This document shows, piece by piece, positions 15,725-25,095 of a DNA stretch of 64,000 nucleotides. Made by a program: the position numbers and the translations under genes. Position 1 is the first letter of the stretch, and every line of letters starts with the position of its first letter. This stretch comes from Paenibacillus sp. GSMTC-2017 (lineage in GTDB: Bacteria; Bacillota; Bacilli; Paenibacillales; Paenibacillaceae). The notes under the pieces are model-generated. The model was not told the origin of the DNA and ran no database searches. It was given only the letters and a program-made list of their open reading frames with translations. The stretch lies in NCBI RefSeq assembly GCF_016019935.1, contig NZ_JAECMT010000003.1:124122-188121 (forward strand). The letters run 5' to 3'.

Positions 15725-16957
15725 TCATTGATATAACTTTTTGGCTTTAACTGTTCCACTGGGGAGCTCTTCGCGATTGCCCACGGGAATAACTTCTATT
15801 CCTTGCAACAGCCGGTTCCGAATCATTTGGCCGATATCTTCAATTTGCTCTTCAACCTCAAGCTTAATGATGGATAATCTTTCATCGGTTAAATGATCAC
15901 TTTTTATATAAAGTTTCAGCTTGTTATCTTGCACCATGACACGTAAGGACGCATCCTCCAAATGTCGGCTGACAACTTCCTCGATATCGTAGAGACTAAT
16001 CTTTTCTCCATGCTTGAGCTCAGATCCAATTCGCTTAGTCATACAAGAGAATACTTGTAATTGTTTGCCGTCATGGAGAATCGTTCGGAAATCTCTTACA
16101 ACGTCATAAGTGACGAAGCGAATAACAGGAAATAGAGTACGGGAGTAGGATGTTAAAACAAGTACACCTTCGTTTTGTTGCAACGGCTGGAATTCATCAC
16201 TTATATCCTGAGCAGGTAATGATTCTCCAACTATCCCATCTGCCAATACATAAGCGCCAAGTTCATGAGAATATGCAGCAATTGCTCCAACCTCTATAGA
16301 GCCGTAGGTGTCGAGAATATCATGAGTCGTGAGGTGAAACCTTGCAGCCATATTCGCTTGCCACTCCGAAGTAGCCAGTTCTCCGACAACAATAATTTTA
16401 CGTAGCCCAAAATGTTCATTACGTGGTACAGCATCTGCAATTGCTTCCAAAATGGAAGGCATCGTATAGAGTAGCTCCGGCTTGAATGATCGAAGTTTTG
16501 CTATATGTTCTTCGATGGGGGCGGTGAAAGAAATCGCTTCTCCTTGAATGCCAAGCTCAGCGAAAATCGTTAGTGCTGTACTCGCAGCATGACCGGTACC
16601 CATATCTGCTAAAGCACGTGAAATGGAATTATCCTCACCTAACCACTCCTGAAAGCTATCCTTCTTTGCCTTAATATACCGATCATCATCGTCTTGAGAA
16701 TAATAAATCGCTTTGCGTGTACCTGAAGAAGTGCCCGATGTGCGGAATAGTGATAACCCGGCTTCTTGTCTTGGCGGCTGCGAAAAATAATGACGATTCA
16801 GCAAAGGGGCAGTCAAAAGAGGAAGCCGATCTAATGCTAGCTCTGATTCTGTATCTGTCCCTGACAGAGTAATATTTCTTTCTTCAAGCAGTACACGATA
16901 CCAAGGATGAAACTGTGTAATGATAAGTAGATGATGTTTCAGGCGGTTGTCATCCAT
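15725..16957 (-). CDS. PaaK-like adenylate-forming ligase in the diaminopropionate cluster
   Basis: A 410-residue enzyme of the phenylacetate-CoA ligase branch of the ANL superfamily. It activates a carboxylic acid as an acyl-adenylate. The P-loop motif is LFRTSGTSSGTRKA near residues 72-85. A YGSIEVGA motif, an RFVTYDVV segment and a C-terminal subdomain ending GTVKAKKLY with a late Lys follow. The acceptor, CoA or an amine, is not known. Because it is the first gene of an operon with sbnA and sbnB, an attractive guess is that it attaches an acyl group to diaminopropionate. I chose ATG 16957 (GAGGAGG about 11 bases upstream); TTG 16990 is also open. Confidence 0.75.
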   Translation of the reverse strand: MDDNRLKHHLLIITQFHPWYRVLLEERNITLSGTDTESELALDRLPLLTAPLLNRHYFSQPPRQEAGLSLFRTSGTSSGTRKAIYYSQDDDDRYIKAKKDSFQEWLGEDNSISRALADMGTGHAASTALTIFAELGIQGEAISFTAPIEEHIAKLRSFKPELLYTMPSILEAIADAVPRNEHFGLRKIIVVGELATSEWQANMAARFHLTTHDILDTYGSIEVGAIAAYSHELGAYVLADGIVGESLPAQDISDEFQPLQQNEGVLVLTSYSRTLFPVIRFVTYDVVRDFRTILHDGKQLQVFSCMTKRIGSELKHGEKISLYDIEEVVSRHLEDASLRVMVQDNKLKLYIKSDHLTDERLSIIKLEVEEQIEDIGQMIRNRLLQGIEVIPVGNREELPSGTVKAKKLYQ

Positions 16958-17195
16958 AGAGCAGTAGGCCTCCTCAGGGGGAAAGTTCAATGATCCGATT
17001 TCTCCGGGTACTAAATCATATGTATTTGCGGATAGTTGGGTTCAACGATGACGACAGCGGCCTAAAGCGATTTTGCTATTGTTTCGTATAGTAGTAGTAG
17101 AGCGAGAGTAATAGAGATACAAGTCTAGTTTTGTAGTAGGTGCATGCCAAAATAGGGTTAGCAAGTCGCCATCAAAGAAAGGAGTTTGGATACGG

Positions 17196-18008
17196 ATGAT
17201 GCCTAAACTTAAGGTGAGCACAACCAAAAAAGGGTATAAGACAACGGACAAATGGGCGAAAACGAATTTTTTGCTGAGGGATGCCGAATTACGTTCATAT
17301 ATCCCATTAACAAGGAGATTCAGCCGCGAGCAACTATCGAAGATGCTTGGGGCCTACTCTATGGTCTATGTAAAACCAACATTCGGCCAGATGGGCAAAG
17401 GCGTGATGAAGGTAGAGAAAACGGCAGATGGAACATATAAGTATCAGCTTAAGGGGACGAAGAGATATTTCCGCACTTTCGAGGGGTTATATCGTGCAAT
17501 TAAGAAAGATACGTTAGGAAAAACGTATATTGTCCAGAAAGGTATTCATGTGCTCAGCTATGATGGCAGGCCATATGATCTCAGGCTTGTCGTACAGCAA
17601 ACCCCTTCGAAGCGATGGGAGGCGACAGGGACAGTTGCTAGAGTTGCTTACCCTGGGAAAATCGTAACGAACGGCAGTCAAGGTGGTACCATTTTGCCAG
17701 CACATCAAGTTTTGCAGCCTTATACAAGTGCTAGCGGAAGTGAGCATTTACTTGCGAAGTTGAATCAAATTGGAATTAATACGATGAAACGATTGCACCG
17801 TCATTATCCTGAATTAAAGGAAATTGGACTAGACATTGCGATAGATAGAGGACTTCATCCGTGGATATTAGAAGTAAACACAAGACCTGATCATTGTCCG
17901 TTCGCTATATTGCAGGATCAATCAATGATTAGACGAATCGTATACTATGGTCGTCATTATGGCAGACGGTATAGGCTTAAATGTAATAAGGCAAAGTCAA
18001 CTTTGTAA
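17196..18008 (+). CDS. YheC/YheD-like ATP-grasp protein
   Basis: A 270-residue protein of the ATP-grasp fold. Visible are VYVKPTFGQMGKGVMKV (ATP-binding Lys and Gly loop), IVQKGIHVLSYDGRPYDLRLVVQ (the metal and substrate strand) and ILEVNTRPDH (metal-binding Glu and Asn). The family includes the Bacillus spore-coat-associated YheC and YheD, whose reaction is not settled. It is transcribed divergently from the diaminopropionate cluster across about 240 bases, so a link to that pathway (ATP-grasp enzymes often join amino acids) is possible but not shown. GGAG lies 11 bases before the ATG. Confidence 0.8.
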   Translation: MMPKLKVSTTKKGYKTTDKWAKTNFLLRDAELRSYIPLTRRFSREQLSKMLGAYSMVYVKPTFGQMGKGVMKVEKTADGTYKYQLKGTKRYFRTFEGLYRAIKKDTLGKTYIVQKGIHVLSYDGRPYDLRLVVQQTPSKRWEATGTVARVAYPGKIVTNGSQGGTILPAHQVLQPYTSASGSEHLLAKLNQIGINTMKRLHRHYPELKEIGLDIAIDRGLHPWILEVNTRPDHCPFAILQDQSMIRRIVYYGRHYGRRYRLKCNKAKSTL

Positions 18009-18014
18009 ATGAGA

Positions 18015-18060
18015 AAATAGCCTCCAAACCGTGATGCGGCGTGGAGGCTATTTCTATTTT
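18015..18060. terminator. Bidirectional terminator between the ATP-grasp and SLH genes
   Basis: AAATAGCCTCCA (18015-18026) pairs perfectly with TGGAGGCTATTT (18042-18053), with T-rich sequence after it on the + strand and A-rich sequence before it. It serves two convergent genes. Confidence 0.8.
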
Positions 18061-19301
18061 TTAGTAGCGATAGAGAAAATGACACTTTTAGCTTTGCTGT
18101 CCACCAAAACATTAACGGCATCATTGCCTATAATGATATGCTGAGTTGTAACAACTTCACCTTTCTCGACTTTCGCACAAATGTTGCTGAACAACTCCTT
18201 AAATGTGATGGCATTGTAGCCAAACAAGCTGTTTGCAAATTGCTCTACTACCTCTTTGTTACGTGCTAATGATCCGTCACGAAGGCGCATCGTAATCCCA
18301 TACGTATTATATTGTGGATCAAGCCAGATTGCTGCTTCTTCGTTAATTGTTGTTGAGCCTGCTGGACGATTAAATACACTATCCTTCTCGGCTTTATCTT
18401 TATACAGGCGAAGTGTCGTATCGAACAAATCGTGATTCGTTCCACGGAGTTGTCCAACTTGTAGCAATGTTTCATACGCATCCCACATACGTTTGTCAGG
18501 GAAAACGATGATTTTACTGCCGCCGCCTGAAGTCGGAACAATTCGCTCTAGCTTGTCAGGAGACACTTTTATAGGAATCCGTTTCGATTTGTTCGTTAAT
18601 CTCTCTAATAGGACAAGTGCTTGTGCACGAGTTACTTTCTCTCCTACACCAAAAAATCCGTTAGGATATCCTTCCATGATCCCTTTTACAAGCGATTCAG
18701 CAATAAATCGTTGTTCTCGTTCGGTTGCGCTCTTAATGTCTCCATAAGATTGAGCCATCTTTTGCCCGAATTGACTATCCTCCAAAAATTCTGTTTCTTG
18801 AAGGGTGTAATAAATAACTTCAGCGACGTTTTCACGAGTCATGTCAGCCTGAAAATCTGTGTAGCGACTTTTGTTCAGAAAGTGAAGGTCACTTGCTATA
18901 TCGATAAATTCCTTCGCCCAATAACCACTTGCACTGGGTGTAAAGGTGAAGTAGCGGTAATCTTGTTTCAAAATTGCCTGGTTCTCAGGACTTAAAGAAC
19001 TTAAAAATTTTGCATTCCAGCTTCTCGATCCATTTTGATGAAGGTCAGTGTAGGATAAAATCAACATTTTGACGAATTGATCCACTTTAATTGTTGCGTT
19101 TGGCTGAAAAGTCCCATCAGGATACCCCTCAAGTATGCCTCTTGTAATCATGCCATCAATCGTTTTTTCGGCCCAATGGCCTTTAGTATCTCTGAATGCG
19201 GTGGCTGAGGCTGCTGCCGCGGCTTGTTCGTATGTAATTGGGGTAGTTATTGATGCCCAGAACAAGGTAATTCCGATCATAAGTAGTAAAAGACGTTTCA
19301 T
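18054..19301 (-). CDS. Secreted S-layer-homology (SLH) domain protein
   Basis: A 415-residue exported protein. The signal peptide is residues 1 to about 30 (MKRLLLLMIG onward). Three SLH-like repeats follow: AFRDTKGHWAEKTIDGM with GYPDGTFQP, a divergent one around YWAKEFIDIA, and one with GIMEGYPNGFFGV. They bind pyruvylated secondary cell-wall polymer and hold the protein on the surface. The C-terminal 180 residues are not recognised. I place the start at 19301, with GGGAGG about 10 bases upstream; the frame continues 12 codons further without a ribosome site. Confidence 0.85.
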   Translation of the reverse strand: MKRLLLLMIGITLFWASITTPITYEQAAAAASATAFRDTKGHWAEKTIDGMITRGILEGYPDGTFQPNATIKVDQFVKMLILSYTDLHQNGSRSWNAKFLSSLSPENQAILKQDYRYFTFTPSASGYWAKEFIDIASDLHFLNKSRYTDFQADMTRENVAEVIYYTLQETEFLEDSQFGQKMAQSYGDIKSATEREQRFIAESLVKGIMEGYPNGFFGVGEKVTRAQALVLLERLTNKSKRIPIKVSPDKLERIVPTSGGGSKIIVFPDKRMWDAYETLLQVGQLRGTNHDLFDTTLRLYKDKAEKDSVFNRPAGSTTINEEAAIWLDPQYNTYGITMRLRDGSLARNKEVVEQFANSLFGYNAITFKELFSNICAKVEKGEVVTTQHIIIGNDAVNVLVDSKAKSVIFSIATKK

Positions 19302-19516
19302 GAATGTAAATCCTCCCAAATCGATATATTCCGACATTATCTAGTTAACAACATATATTCGTTATTTAGAATGGGCTGAATGGTACAACCTTGAAAGCGT
19401 TATAAATCCCGAATTACCAATAAATGATAGACCATTTAGCATAGTTTCAGTATCTTGCTTAGGCTATATTTCATATAAAATGGTAAAATAATGGGGTCAT
19501 AAGACTCAAAAATGTC

Positions 19517-19566
19517 GAAAAAAGGCCACTTATATAAGAGATATTAAGTCTCAGATAAGTGGCCTT
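19517..19566 (-). terminator. Terminator after brxC
   Basis: AAGGCCACTTAT (19522-19533) and ATAAGTGGCCTT (19555-19566) form a perfect 12-bp stem. On the - strand it is followed by a run of T residues. Confidence 0.8.
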
Positions 19567-19603
19567 ACATTAAAAAATATTGGTTTTTATCGCGCGAGTG
19601 ACC

Positions 19604-19942
19604 TTAATCTAGAACAGCACTAATATGAGCTTTTGTTATGGACCAGTGAGAAGCCGTCCACACTTTAGTTCCTTTTTCGATAAAAATGATTTGAGGAGAT
19701 TCATGTTTAACACCGGTATCCTCGGCAATTTGATTGGAGATTGGACGGGATTCGATTACTTTTACAAACAAAAAATCGATATCTTTACGTGGTGTTCCTT
19801 CTAAGTAATTGTTAAATTCAGTATGAGCGTTTGAGCTTACCGGGCAAGTAGTGCTGTGCTTGAATACGACAACAGGTTTCGTTTCTGACTGTTGTAAAGC
19901 ACTATTCCATTCATCGATCGATGTAATTTCTCTATAAGACAT
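19604..19942 (-). CDS. brxC: Bacilliredoxin BrxC (YtxJ), bacillithiol-linked thiol protein
   Basis: A 112-residue thioredoxin-fold protein of the YtxJ family. The active site is STTCPVS (Cys near residue 34), a single-cysteine motif used to remove bacillithiol from S-bacillithiolated proteins in the cytoplasm. Also typical are the cis-Pro segment HESPQIIFIEKG and the C-terminal SHWSIT. The length fits the family. Its presence implies the organism makes bacillithiol, as expected for Bacillales. It is a single gene with a clear GGGAGA ribosome site and its own terminator. Confidence 0.85.
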   Translation of the reverse strand: MSYREITSIDEWNSALQQSETKPVVVFKHSTTCPVSSNAHTEFNNYLEGTPRKDIDFLFVKVIESRPISNQIAEDTGVKHESPQIIFIEKGTKVWTASHWSITKAHISAVLD

Positions 19943-20107
19943 AGGTTGATCTCTCCCTTAGTGGTTAAGTATATGATGTACGTAAACTAACGTTATTATA
20001 TAGTTGTCAGGCTGTTAAGTCATCCCAATATCATATGGACGATGAAAAAAGTTAGTGGCAGAGGGTTGATCATGAGTCGGTATCGTGCTAATATGAGTAC
20101 ACAAACG

Positions 20108-20134
20108 AAATGACCATTTTAGTATTTCGGTCAA
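20108..20134 (+). promoter_or_regulatory. Operator 1 upstream of the TetR-family gene
   Basis: The inverted repeat TGACC-N12-GGTCA sits about 50 bases before the repressor start. Read on the - strand it matches the sequence at 20783-20810 at 23 or so of 27 positions, including ATTGACC and AAATAC, so both are likely sites for the same repressor. Confidence 0.65.
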
Positions 20135-20180
20135 TCAGTCAATCAATCTAAGCAAAGGTCTTTAATGGGGAGGTGCTCAT

Positions 20181-20756
20181 ATGGCCATTGATCGACGACA
20201 GCAGATTGTAGAGGCAGCAGCCAAATCTTTTTCAATGTTCGGTTATAAAGCGACAACGATGGATCAAGTTGCAAAGATAGCGAATGTAGGGAAAGGAACA
20301 ATCTATACTTTCTTTACAAATAAAGAAGAGCTGTTTCAAGAAATTATGAATCGTTTAAGTTTAGAAATGAAGCGTATAGCGGAGAAAGCTATTGATCCCA
20401 ATCAAATGTTCTTCGACAATTTGAACGCTGCGCTTGAGTTATTGCTCGACTTCCGAGAAGAGCATGAGCTAGCATTGAAGCTTTCACAGGAAGTGCGAGA
20501 AATTGGTACACCGATGGCGCTTGAAGGACTTAATCAATTGGAGAAAGCTGTTGTTGGGTACATCGCTGGTCAAGTTCAAATTGCTGCCGAGAAGGGCGAA
20601 ATTAAGCAATGCGAGCCGGAGATGACTGCATTCGTCATGCTCAAGCTTTATACGGCACTAACTGTAGAATGGAAAAAGACGCATGAGCCGCTTGAAAAAG
20701 CGAAGGTAGCGGAGCGTTTAAGATTTTATTTGGAGCAAGGATTGGCTCCTGTATAA
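20181..20756 (+). CDS. yhgD: TetR/AcrR-family repressor (YhgD-like)
   Basis: A 191-residue one-component repressor. The N-terminal helix-turn-helix spans IVEAAAKSFSMFGYKATTMDQVAKIANVGKGTIYTFF (about 9-47), the hallmark of the family. The C-terminal part is a ligand-binding, dimerising helical domain rich in Glu and Leu. It is followed by a YhgE/Pip-type membrane protein gene, the same order as yhgD-yhgE of Bacillus subtilis. Matching operators precede both genes, so it likely represses itself and its neighbour. GGGGAGG precedes ATG. Confidence 0.87.
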   Translation: MAIDRRQQIVEAAAKSFSMFGYKATTMDQVAKIANVGKGTIYTFFTNKEELFQEIMNRLSLEMKRIAEKAIDPNQMFFDNLNAALELLLDFREEHELALKLSQEVREIGTPMALEGLNQLEKAVVGYIAGQVQIAAEKGEIKQCEPEMTAFVMLKLYTALTVEWKKTHEPLEKAKVAERLRFYLEQGLAPV

Positions 20757-20782
20757 GCGGGATGCCTTTTTTTATAACCATA

Positions 20783-20810
20783 ATTGACCAAAATACGAAT
20801 ATAGTCAATT
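20783..20810 (+). promoter_or_regulatory. Operator 2 between the TetR-family gene and yhgE
   Basis: ATTGAC and GTCAAT arms form an inverted repeat in the 86-bp gap before yhgE. The sequence matches operator 1 read in reverse orientation. Confidence 0.65.
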
Positions 20811-20842
20811 GGTACTGAAACAGATATAGAGGAGTGAGGATA

Positions 20843-22867
20843 TTGAAATTAAGAGGTATTCAGCAATTTGGCAGAGAGCTGGCTGCAATTGCTCGCAACA
20901 AGAAGATATTAATTCCAGTTATTGCGGTTCTAACCGTCCCTGTTATGTATTCGGCAATGTTTCTTGGAGCGTTTTGGGACCCGTATCAAAGGCTTGCGGA
21001 CTTGCCAGTAGCCGTCATTAATTCTGATGAAGGATATGAATATGAAGGTGAGTCCATGCAAATTGGGCAAGATTTCGAGGATAAGCTAAAGGATAATAAA
21101 ACGTTTAAGTGGGACTTCATAAGTAAGGAAGAAGCACTGCAAGGAATGAAAGATAACAAATATTATATGGCAATAGAGATACCAAAGGATTTTTCGGAAA
21201 AGACAACATCACTTACTTCTGATAAACCTGAGCAAGCACAGCTCGTATATTTGCCTAATGAAAGCTTTAACTTCTTAGCTTCTCAAATTGGTAACACAGC
21301 AGTCGAGCAAATGAAAGGTATGCTGAATAAAGAAGTAACTGAGGCTTATACGAGAACGGTATTCGATAAGTTAGAGGATGCTGCTGATGGCATTGTAAAG
21401 GCTAGTGACGGTGCAACGAAACTTGCTGATGGTACAACAAAAGCAAAAGACGGAGCGCAGTTGCTTGAGGAAAATTTGAATAAACTTGCGAGTGGTACTG
21501 TTTCACTTCAAGAAGGTTCATCTAAGCTAAATAATGCTGGCGGTAAGCTAGTGGATGGTAGCTCGAAGCTTAAAGATGGAGCGACTGAGTTAGCTAACGG
21601 AATGGGCTTGCTATCTGGAGCAGCTGATCAGCTTGCAGGCGGCGCAAAAAGTGCACAAGGTGCATCTGGTAAAATTGCAGGTGGACTTGAAGCTTCAGCA
21701 AAAGGAACGGCTGAACTAGAGACTGGTGCAAAGTCACTTGCTGCAGGACTTGAGCAGCTGTTAACGAACGATCCAAGCTTAGCAGATAATGAGAACTTTA
21801 AAGCACTAGTTGCAGCAAGTAAGCAGCTAGCAGGCGGACTTAGTCAGTCATCAGCTGGTCAAAAGGAATTAAGTGCTGGTGCGGCTAGTCTTTCAAAAGG
21901 ACTTAGTGATTTATCTACCGGAGCTGCAACACTAGATGAGAAGTTAGCAGGAGCTAAAGGCGGAGCAGAAAAGTTATCGTCTGGTCTTAACGAATTGAAT
22001 GGTGGTGCTAGCGAGCTTGCTGCTGGACTTACGAAACTTGATTCGTCTGTAGGCGAATTAACGACAGGAACGAAGAAGCTAGAAGATGGAGCTACTCAAA
22101 TTACTTCAGGTTTACTTGAACTAAACGATGGCTCACATGAACTATCCGAGAAATTAGGCGATGCTTCTAAACAAACATCAGATTTATCGTTGTCGGATGA
22201 CATGGTCAATATGTTTGCAGATCCAATCAATTTGAATGTGGATCGTGTAACGGAAGTGCCAAACTATGGTACTGGATTTGCACCATACTTCTTATCACTT
22301 GGTTTGTATGTAGGTGCACTTCTAATTACGATTGTATATTCTGTTCGAGAACCAGCTATTCGTCCAACTAGCGGTTGGAGTTGGTTCTGGAGCAAGGCTC
22401 TGACGCTAATGCTAGTTGGTACAATACAAGCATTAATCGCAGATGCGGCATTGATCTTCATACTAAAACTAGAGGTACAGAATATGCCACTCTTTATTCT
22501 GTTCTCGATTATAACAAGCATTACGTTTATGATGTTGATCCAATTCTTCGTAACGACGTTAGGTAACCCAGGTCGTTTCGTAGCGATCGTGTTGTTGATT
22601 TTGCAACTTACAAGCTCCGCAGGTACGTTCCCAGTGGAATTGACTCCAGGCTGGTTGCAACATGTAACACCGTGGTTGCCGATGACATATTCCGTTGCTG
22701 GACTTAAAGATGTCATTTCTAGCGGAGATGTTGGTCGGATGTGGGGAGATGTCGGAGTTCTTGCAGTCTTCGGGGTGTTGTTCGCAGTAATGACGTTGAT
22801 TTACTTTATTACAAGTCATCGCCGTGAAGCTGGTTCAGACTCACAACAAGAGCTAAAAACGGTTTAA
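20843..22867 (+). CDS. yhgE: YhgE/Pip-family membrane protein (ABC-2-like)
   Basis: A 674-residue membrane protein. A first helix (about residues 20-42) is followed by the N-terminal YhgE domain with AVINSDEGYEY. An extracellular region of about 280 residues (180-460) follows, made of short helical repeats with recurring LADG, LASG, LAGG and LSGG turns. The C-terminus has five to six helices of the ABC-2 permease type. The family includes the phage-infection protein Pip of lactococci and subunits linked to type VII secretion and to drug efflux. The exact role is unknown. TTG 20843 has GGAG 8 bases upstream and is preferred over GTG 20834. Confidence 0.85.
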   Translation: MKLRGIQQFGRELAAIARNKKILIPVIAVLTVPVMYSAMFLGAFWDPYQRLADLPVAVINSDEGYEYEGESMQIGQDFEDKLKDNKTFKWDFISKEEALQGMKDNKYYMAIEIPKDFSEKTTSLTSDKPEQAQLVYLPNESFNFLASQIGNTAVEQMKGMLNKEVTEAYTRTVFDKLEDAADGIVKASDGATKLADGTTKAKDGAQLLEENLNKLASGTVSLQEGSSKLNNAGGKLVDGSSKLKDGATELANGMGLLSGAADQLAGGAKSAQGASGKIAGGLEASAKGTAELETGAKSLAAGLEQLLTNDPSLADNENFKALVAASKQLAGGLSQSSAGQKELSAGAASLSKGLSDLSTGAATLDEKLAGAKGGAEKLSSGLNELNGGASELAAGLTKLDSSVGELTTGTKKLEDGATQITSGLLELNDGSHELSEKLGDASKQTSDLSLSDDMVNMFADPINLNVDRVTEVPNYGTGFAPYFLSLGLYVGALLITIVYSVREPAIRPTSGWSWFWSKALTLMLVGTIQALIADAALIFILKLEVQNMPLFILFSIITSITFMMLIQFFVTTLGNPGRFVAIVLLILQLTSSAGTFPVELTPGWLQHVTPWLPMTYSVAGLKDVISSGDVGRMWGDVGVLAVFGVLFAVMTLIYFITSHRREAGSDSQQELKTV

Positions 22868-22910
22868 AAATTGTCTTATAGATAAGAAACAGATTGTTTT
22901 ATAATTAGAA

Positions 22911-22947
22911 AAAAGGTGATGCGGGGTATAACCCTGCATCACCTTTT
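22911..22947 (+). terminator. Terminator after yhgE
   Basis: AAAAGGTGATGCGGGG and CCCTGCATCACCTTTTT form a long stem with a 5-base loop, ending in T residues. Confidence 0.85.
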
Positions 22948-23156
22948 TAATTTAAGCCATTATTATTCCATTTTCAACCGATTTAATTTCTGTTACAATC
23001 GCATATCAAGCTTAAAATGCTACATTCCGTGGAGAACGAATGTTATTATACAATTTTGTGAGTTGCGATAGCGGAATGATGGCAAGAATATAGTATACTA
23101 ATAATGCTCTTAAAACGAGTGAAAAACTTTTTATCGTAATGGAGGAGGGCTTCAGG

Positions 23157-24287
23157 TTGCAAAACCAAACAATTATCCGCTTCGAGCACGTAACGAAGCA
23201 ATACGCCCATAACGACCCTGCTGTACTAAAGGATGTTAGTTTCGAAATTGAGCGGGGCAAATTTTATACGCTGCTTGGGCCGTCGGGTTGCGGCAAAACG
23301 ACGATTTTGCGTCTAATTGCTGGTTTTACTGCACCTTCACAGGGCAATATTTATTTCAATGGGAAAGTCATTAACCGAGTACCTGCTAATGACCGTCAAG
23401 TAAATACGGTGTTTCAGGACTATGCGTTGTTCCCCCATTTGAACGTCTTCGAAAACGTTGCTTTTGGTTTGCGGATCAAAGGTCTTAAAAACGATACTAT
23501 AGAGACAAAAGTAATGGAAGCACTTCGTTTCGTCAATCTAAGCGGATATGAAAACCGTGAAATTACCGAAATGTCAGGCGGGCAGCGTCAACGTGTCGCT
23601 ATTGCACGTGCGATCGTGAACGAACCAGAAATTCTTTTGCTGGATGAACCATTGTCTGCATTGGACTTGAAGCTACGCACAGAGATGCAATACGAGCTGC
23701 GTGAATTGCAGCGTCGTCTTGGTATTACGTTTATTTTCGTTACGCATGATCAAGAAGAAGCACTCGCTATGTCTGACGAAATATTTGTTCTCAGCGAAGG
23801 AACAATTCAGCAGTCTGGCACTCCAACAGATATATATGATGAGCCAATTAACCGTTTCGTAGCGGATTTTATCGGCGAATCTAATATCGTTAAGGGACGT
23901 ATGGTTCGCGACTTCGAAGTAGAGTTTGCTGAACGTAAGTTTGAATGTGTCGATCAGGGCTTAAATGACGGAGAAGTAATAGATATCGTAATTCGTCCAG
24001 AAGATCTTGAAATAACGTCAGCTGAAAACGGAAAGTTGCAGGTACGTGTAGATACTCAGTTGTTCAGGGGCGTACATTATGAGATTAGCTGTTATGATGA
24101 TGCAGGGAATGAATGGCTTGTACACTCTACTCGCAAAGCAACCGTTGGTGAACGAATTGGTCTAACCTTTGAGCCGGAAGCGATCCATGTTATGAGGCTG
24201 GGTGAGACGGAAGAGGAATTCGATAAACGACTTGAGTCTTACGAGGACTATGAGGAAAACGGCGGTGAGAGCAGCCATGGAGGCTAA
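23157..24287 (+). CDS. potA: Spermidine/putrescine ABC transporter ATPase PotA
   Basis: The ATP-hydrolysing subunit of a polyamine importer. The Walker A is GPSGCGKTT, the signature [14 protein letters not shown], the Walker [12 protein letters not shown], and the H-loop VTHDQEEA. The last 120 residues form the TOBE regulatory domain with VIRPEDLE. The start is TTG 23157, served by GGAGGAGG; the ATG at 23139 lies at that ribosome site. First gene of potABCD; the potB start overlaps its end. Confidence 0.93.
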   Translation: MQNQTIIRFEHVTKQYAHNDPAVLKDVSFEIERGKFYTLLGPSGCGKTTILRLIAGFTAPSQGNIYFNGKVINRVPANDRQVNTVFQDYALFPHLNVFENVAFGLRIKGLKNDTIETKVMEALRFVNLSGYENREITEMSGGQRQRVAIARAIVNEPEILLLDEPLSALDLKLRTEMQYELRELQRRLGITFIFVTHDQEEALAMSDEIFVLSEGTIQQSGTPTDIYDEPINRFVADFIGESNIVKGRMVRDFEVEFAERKFECVDQGLNDGEVIDIVIRPEDLEITSAENGKLQVRVDTQLFRGVHYEISCYDDAGNEWLVHSTRKATVGERIGLTFEPEAIHVMRLGETEEEFDKRLESYEDYEENGGESSHGG

Positions 24288-25095
24288 ATCTCGCAATCTG
24301 TATCTTGTCCCTTATATATTGTGGATCGTTTTATTCGTTATATCACCGATTCTGCTTATCGTGTATTATTCTTTTTTTAATGTAGAAGGCAACTTCACAT
24401 TCGATAACTATGCGAAATTTTTTACACCCGTGTATTTGCGAATGACGCTTAGCTCCTTCTGGTATGCGCTGCTCATTACGTTGTTTTCACTATTAGTAGC
24501 CTATCCAACGGCATATTTGCTGACGAAGACGAAGCATAAAGGGCTATGGCTATTGCTTATTATTCTTCCGAGTTGGATCAATTTGCTGCTGAAAGCATAT
24601 GCTTTCATCGGTTTGTTCGGTACATATGGATTCGTTAATGCGGTGTTGGAGTTAACGGGCATCGGCAATAAACAAATTCTGTTTACCGACTTTAGTTTTG
24701 TATTTGTATCTGTTTATATTTTTATCCCGTTCATGATTCTGCCGATCTTTAATGCACTTGAAAAAATGAACCCGACTTTAATTGACGCAGCACGCGATCT
24801 GGGTGCTTCACCTTGGATGACGTTCCGCCGCGTTGTATTCCCGCTCACATTAGACGGTGTAAAAGCGGGCTGTATGGCCGTGTTCATTCCAGCGTTATCG
24901 CTCTTTATGATTACAAGGCTAATTGCAGGTAATCGCGTTATTACGCTCGGGACGGCAATAGAGCAGCATTTCCTTGTGACGCAGGATTGGGGTATGGGTG
25001 CGACAATTGCGGTGTTCCTTATCATTGCGATGGTGTTGCTAATGCTCTTGACCGGGAACAGAAAGCGAGGGTTGATCGACATTGACAAAAAGTAA
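24277..25095 (+). CDS. potB: Polyamine ABC transporter permease PotB
   Basis: A 272-residue inner permease with six membrane helices. The EAA loop that contacts PotA reads [24 protein letters not shown] place the start at ATG 24277, which overlaps the potA stop; the open frame begins at 24202 but most of that lies in potA. It forms the channel with PotC. Confidence 0.9.
   Translation: MEAKSRNLYLVPYILWIVLFVISPILLIVYYSFFNVEGNFTFDNYAKFFTPVYLRMTLSSFWYALLITLFSLLVAYPTAYLLTKTKHKGLWLLLIILPSWINLLLKAYAFIGLFGTYGFVNAVLELTGIGNKQILFTDFSFVFVSVYIFIPFMILPIFNALEKMNPTLIDAARDLGASPWMTFRRVVFPLTLDGVKAGCMAVFIPALSLFMITRLIAGNRVITLGTAIEQHFLVTQDWGMGATIAVFLIIAMVLLMLLTGNRKRGLIDIDKK

Noticed and set aside
17196..18008. 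ATP-grasp gene as a fourth member of the diaminopropionate pathway
   Set aside because: It is divergent and belongs to the YheC/YheD group linked to spores, so membership in the pathway is not supported beyond proximity.
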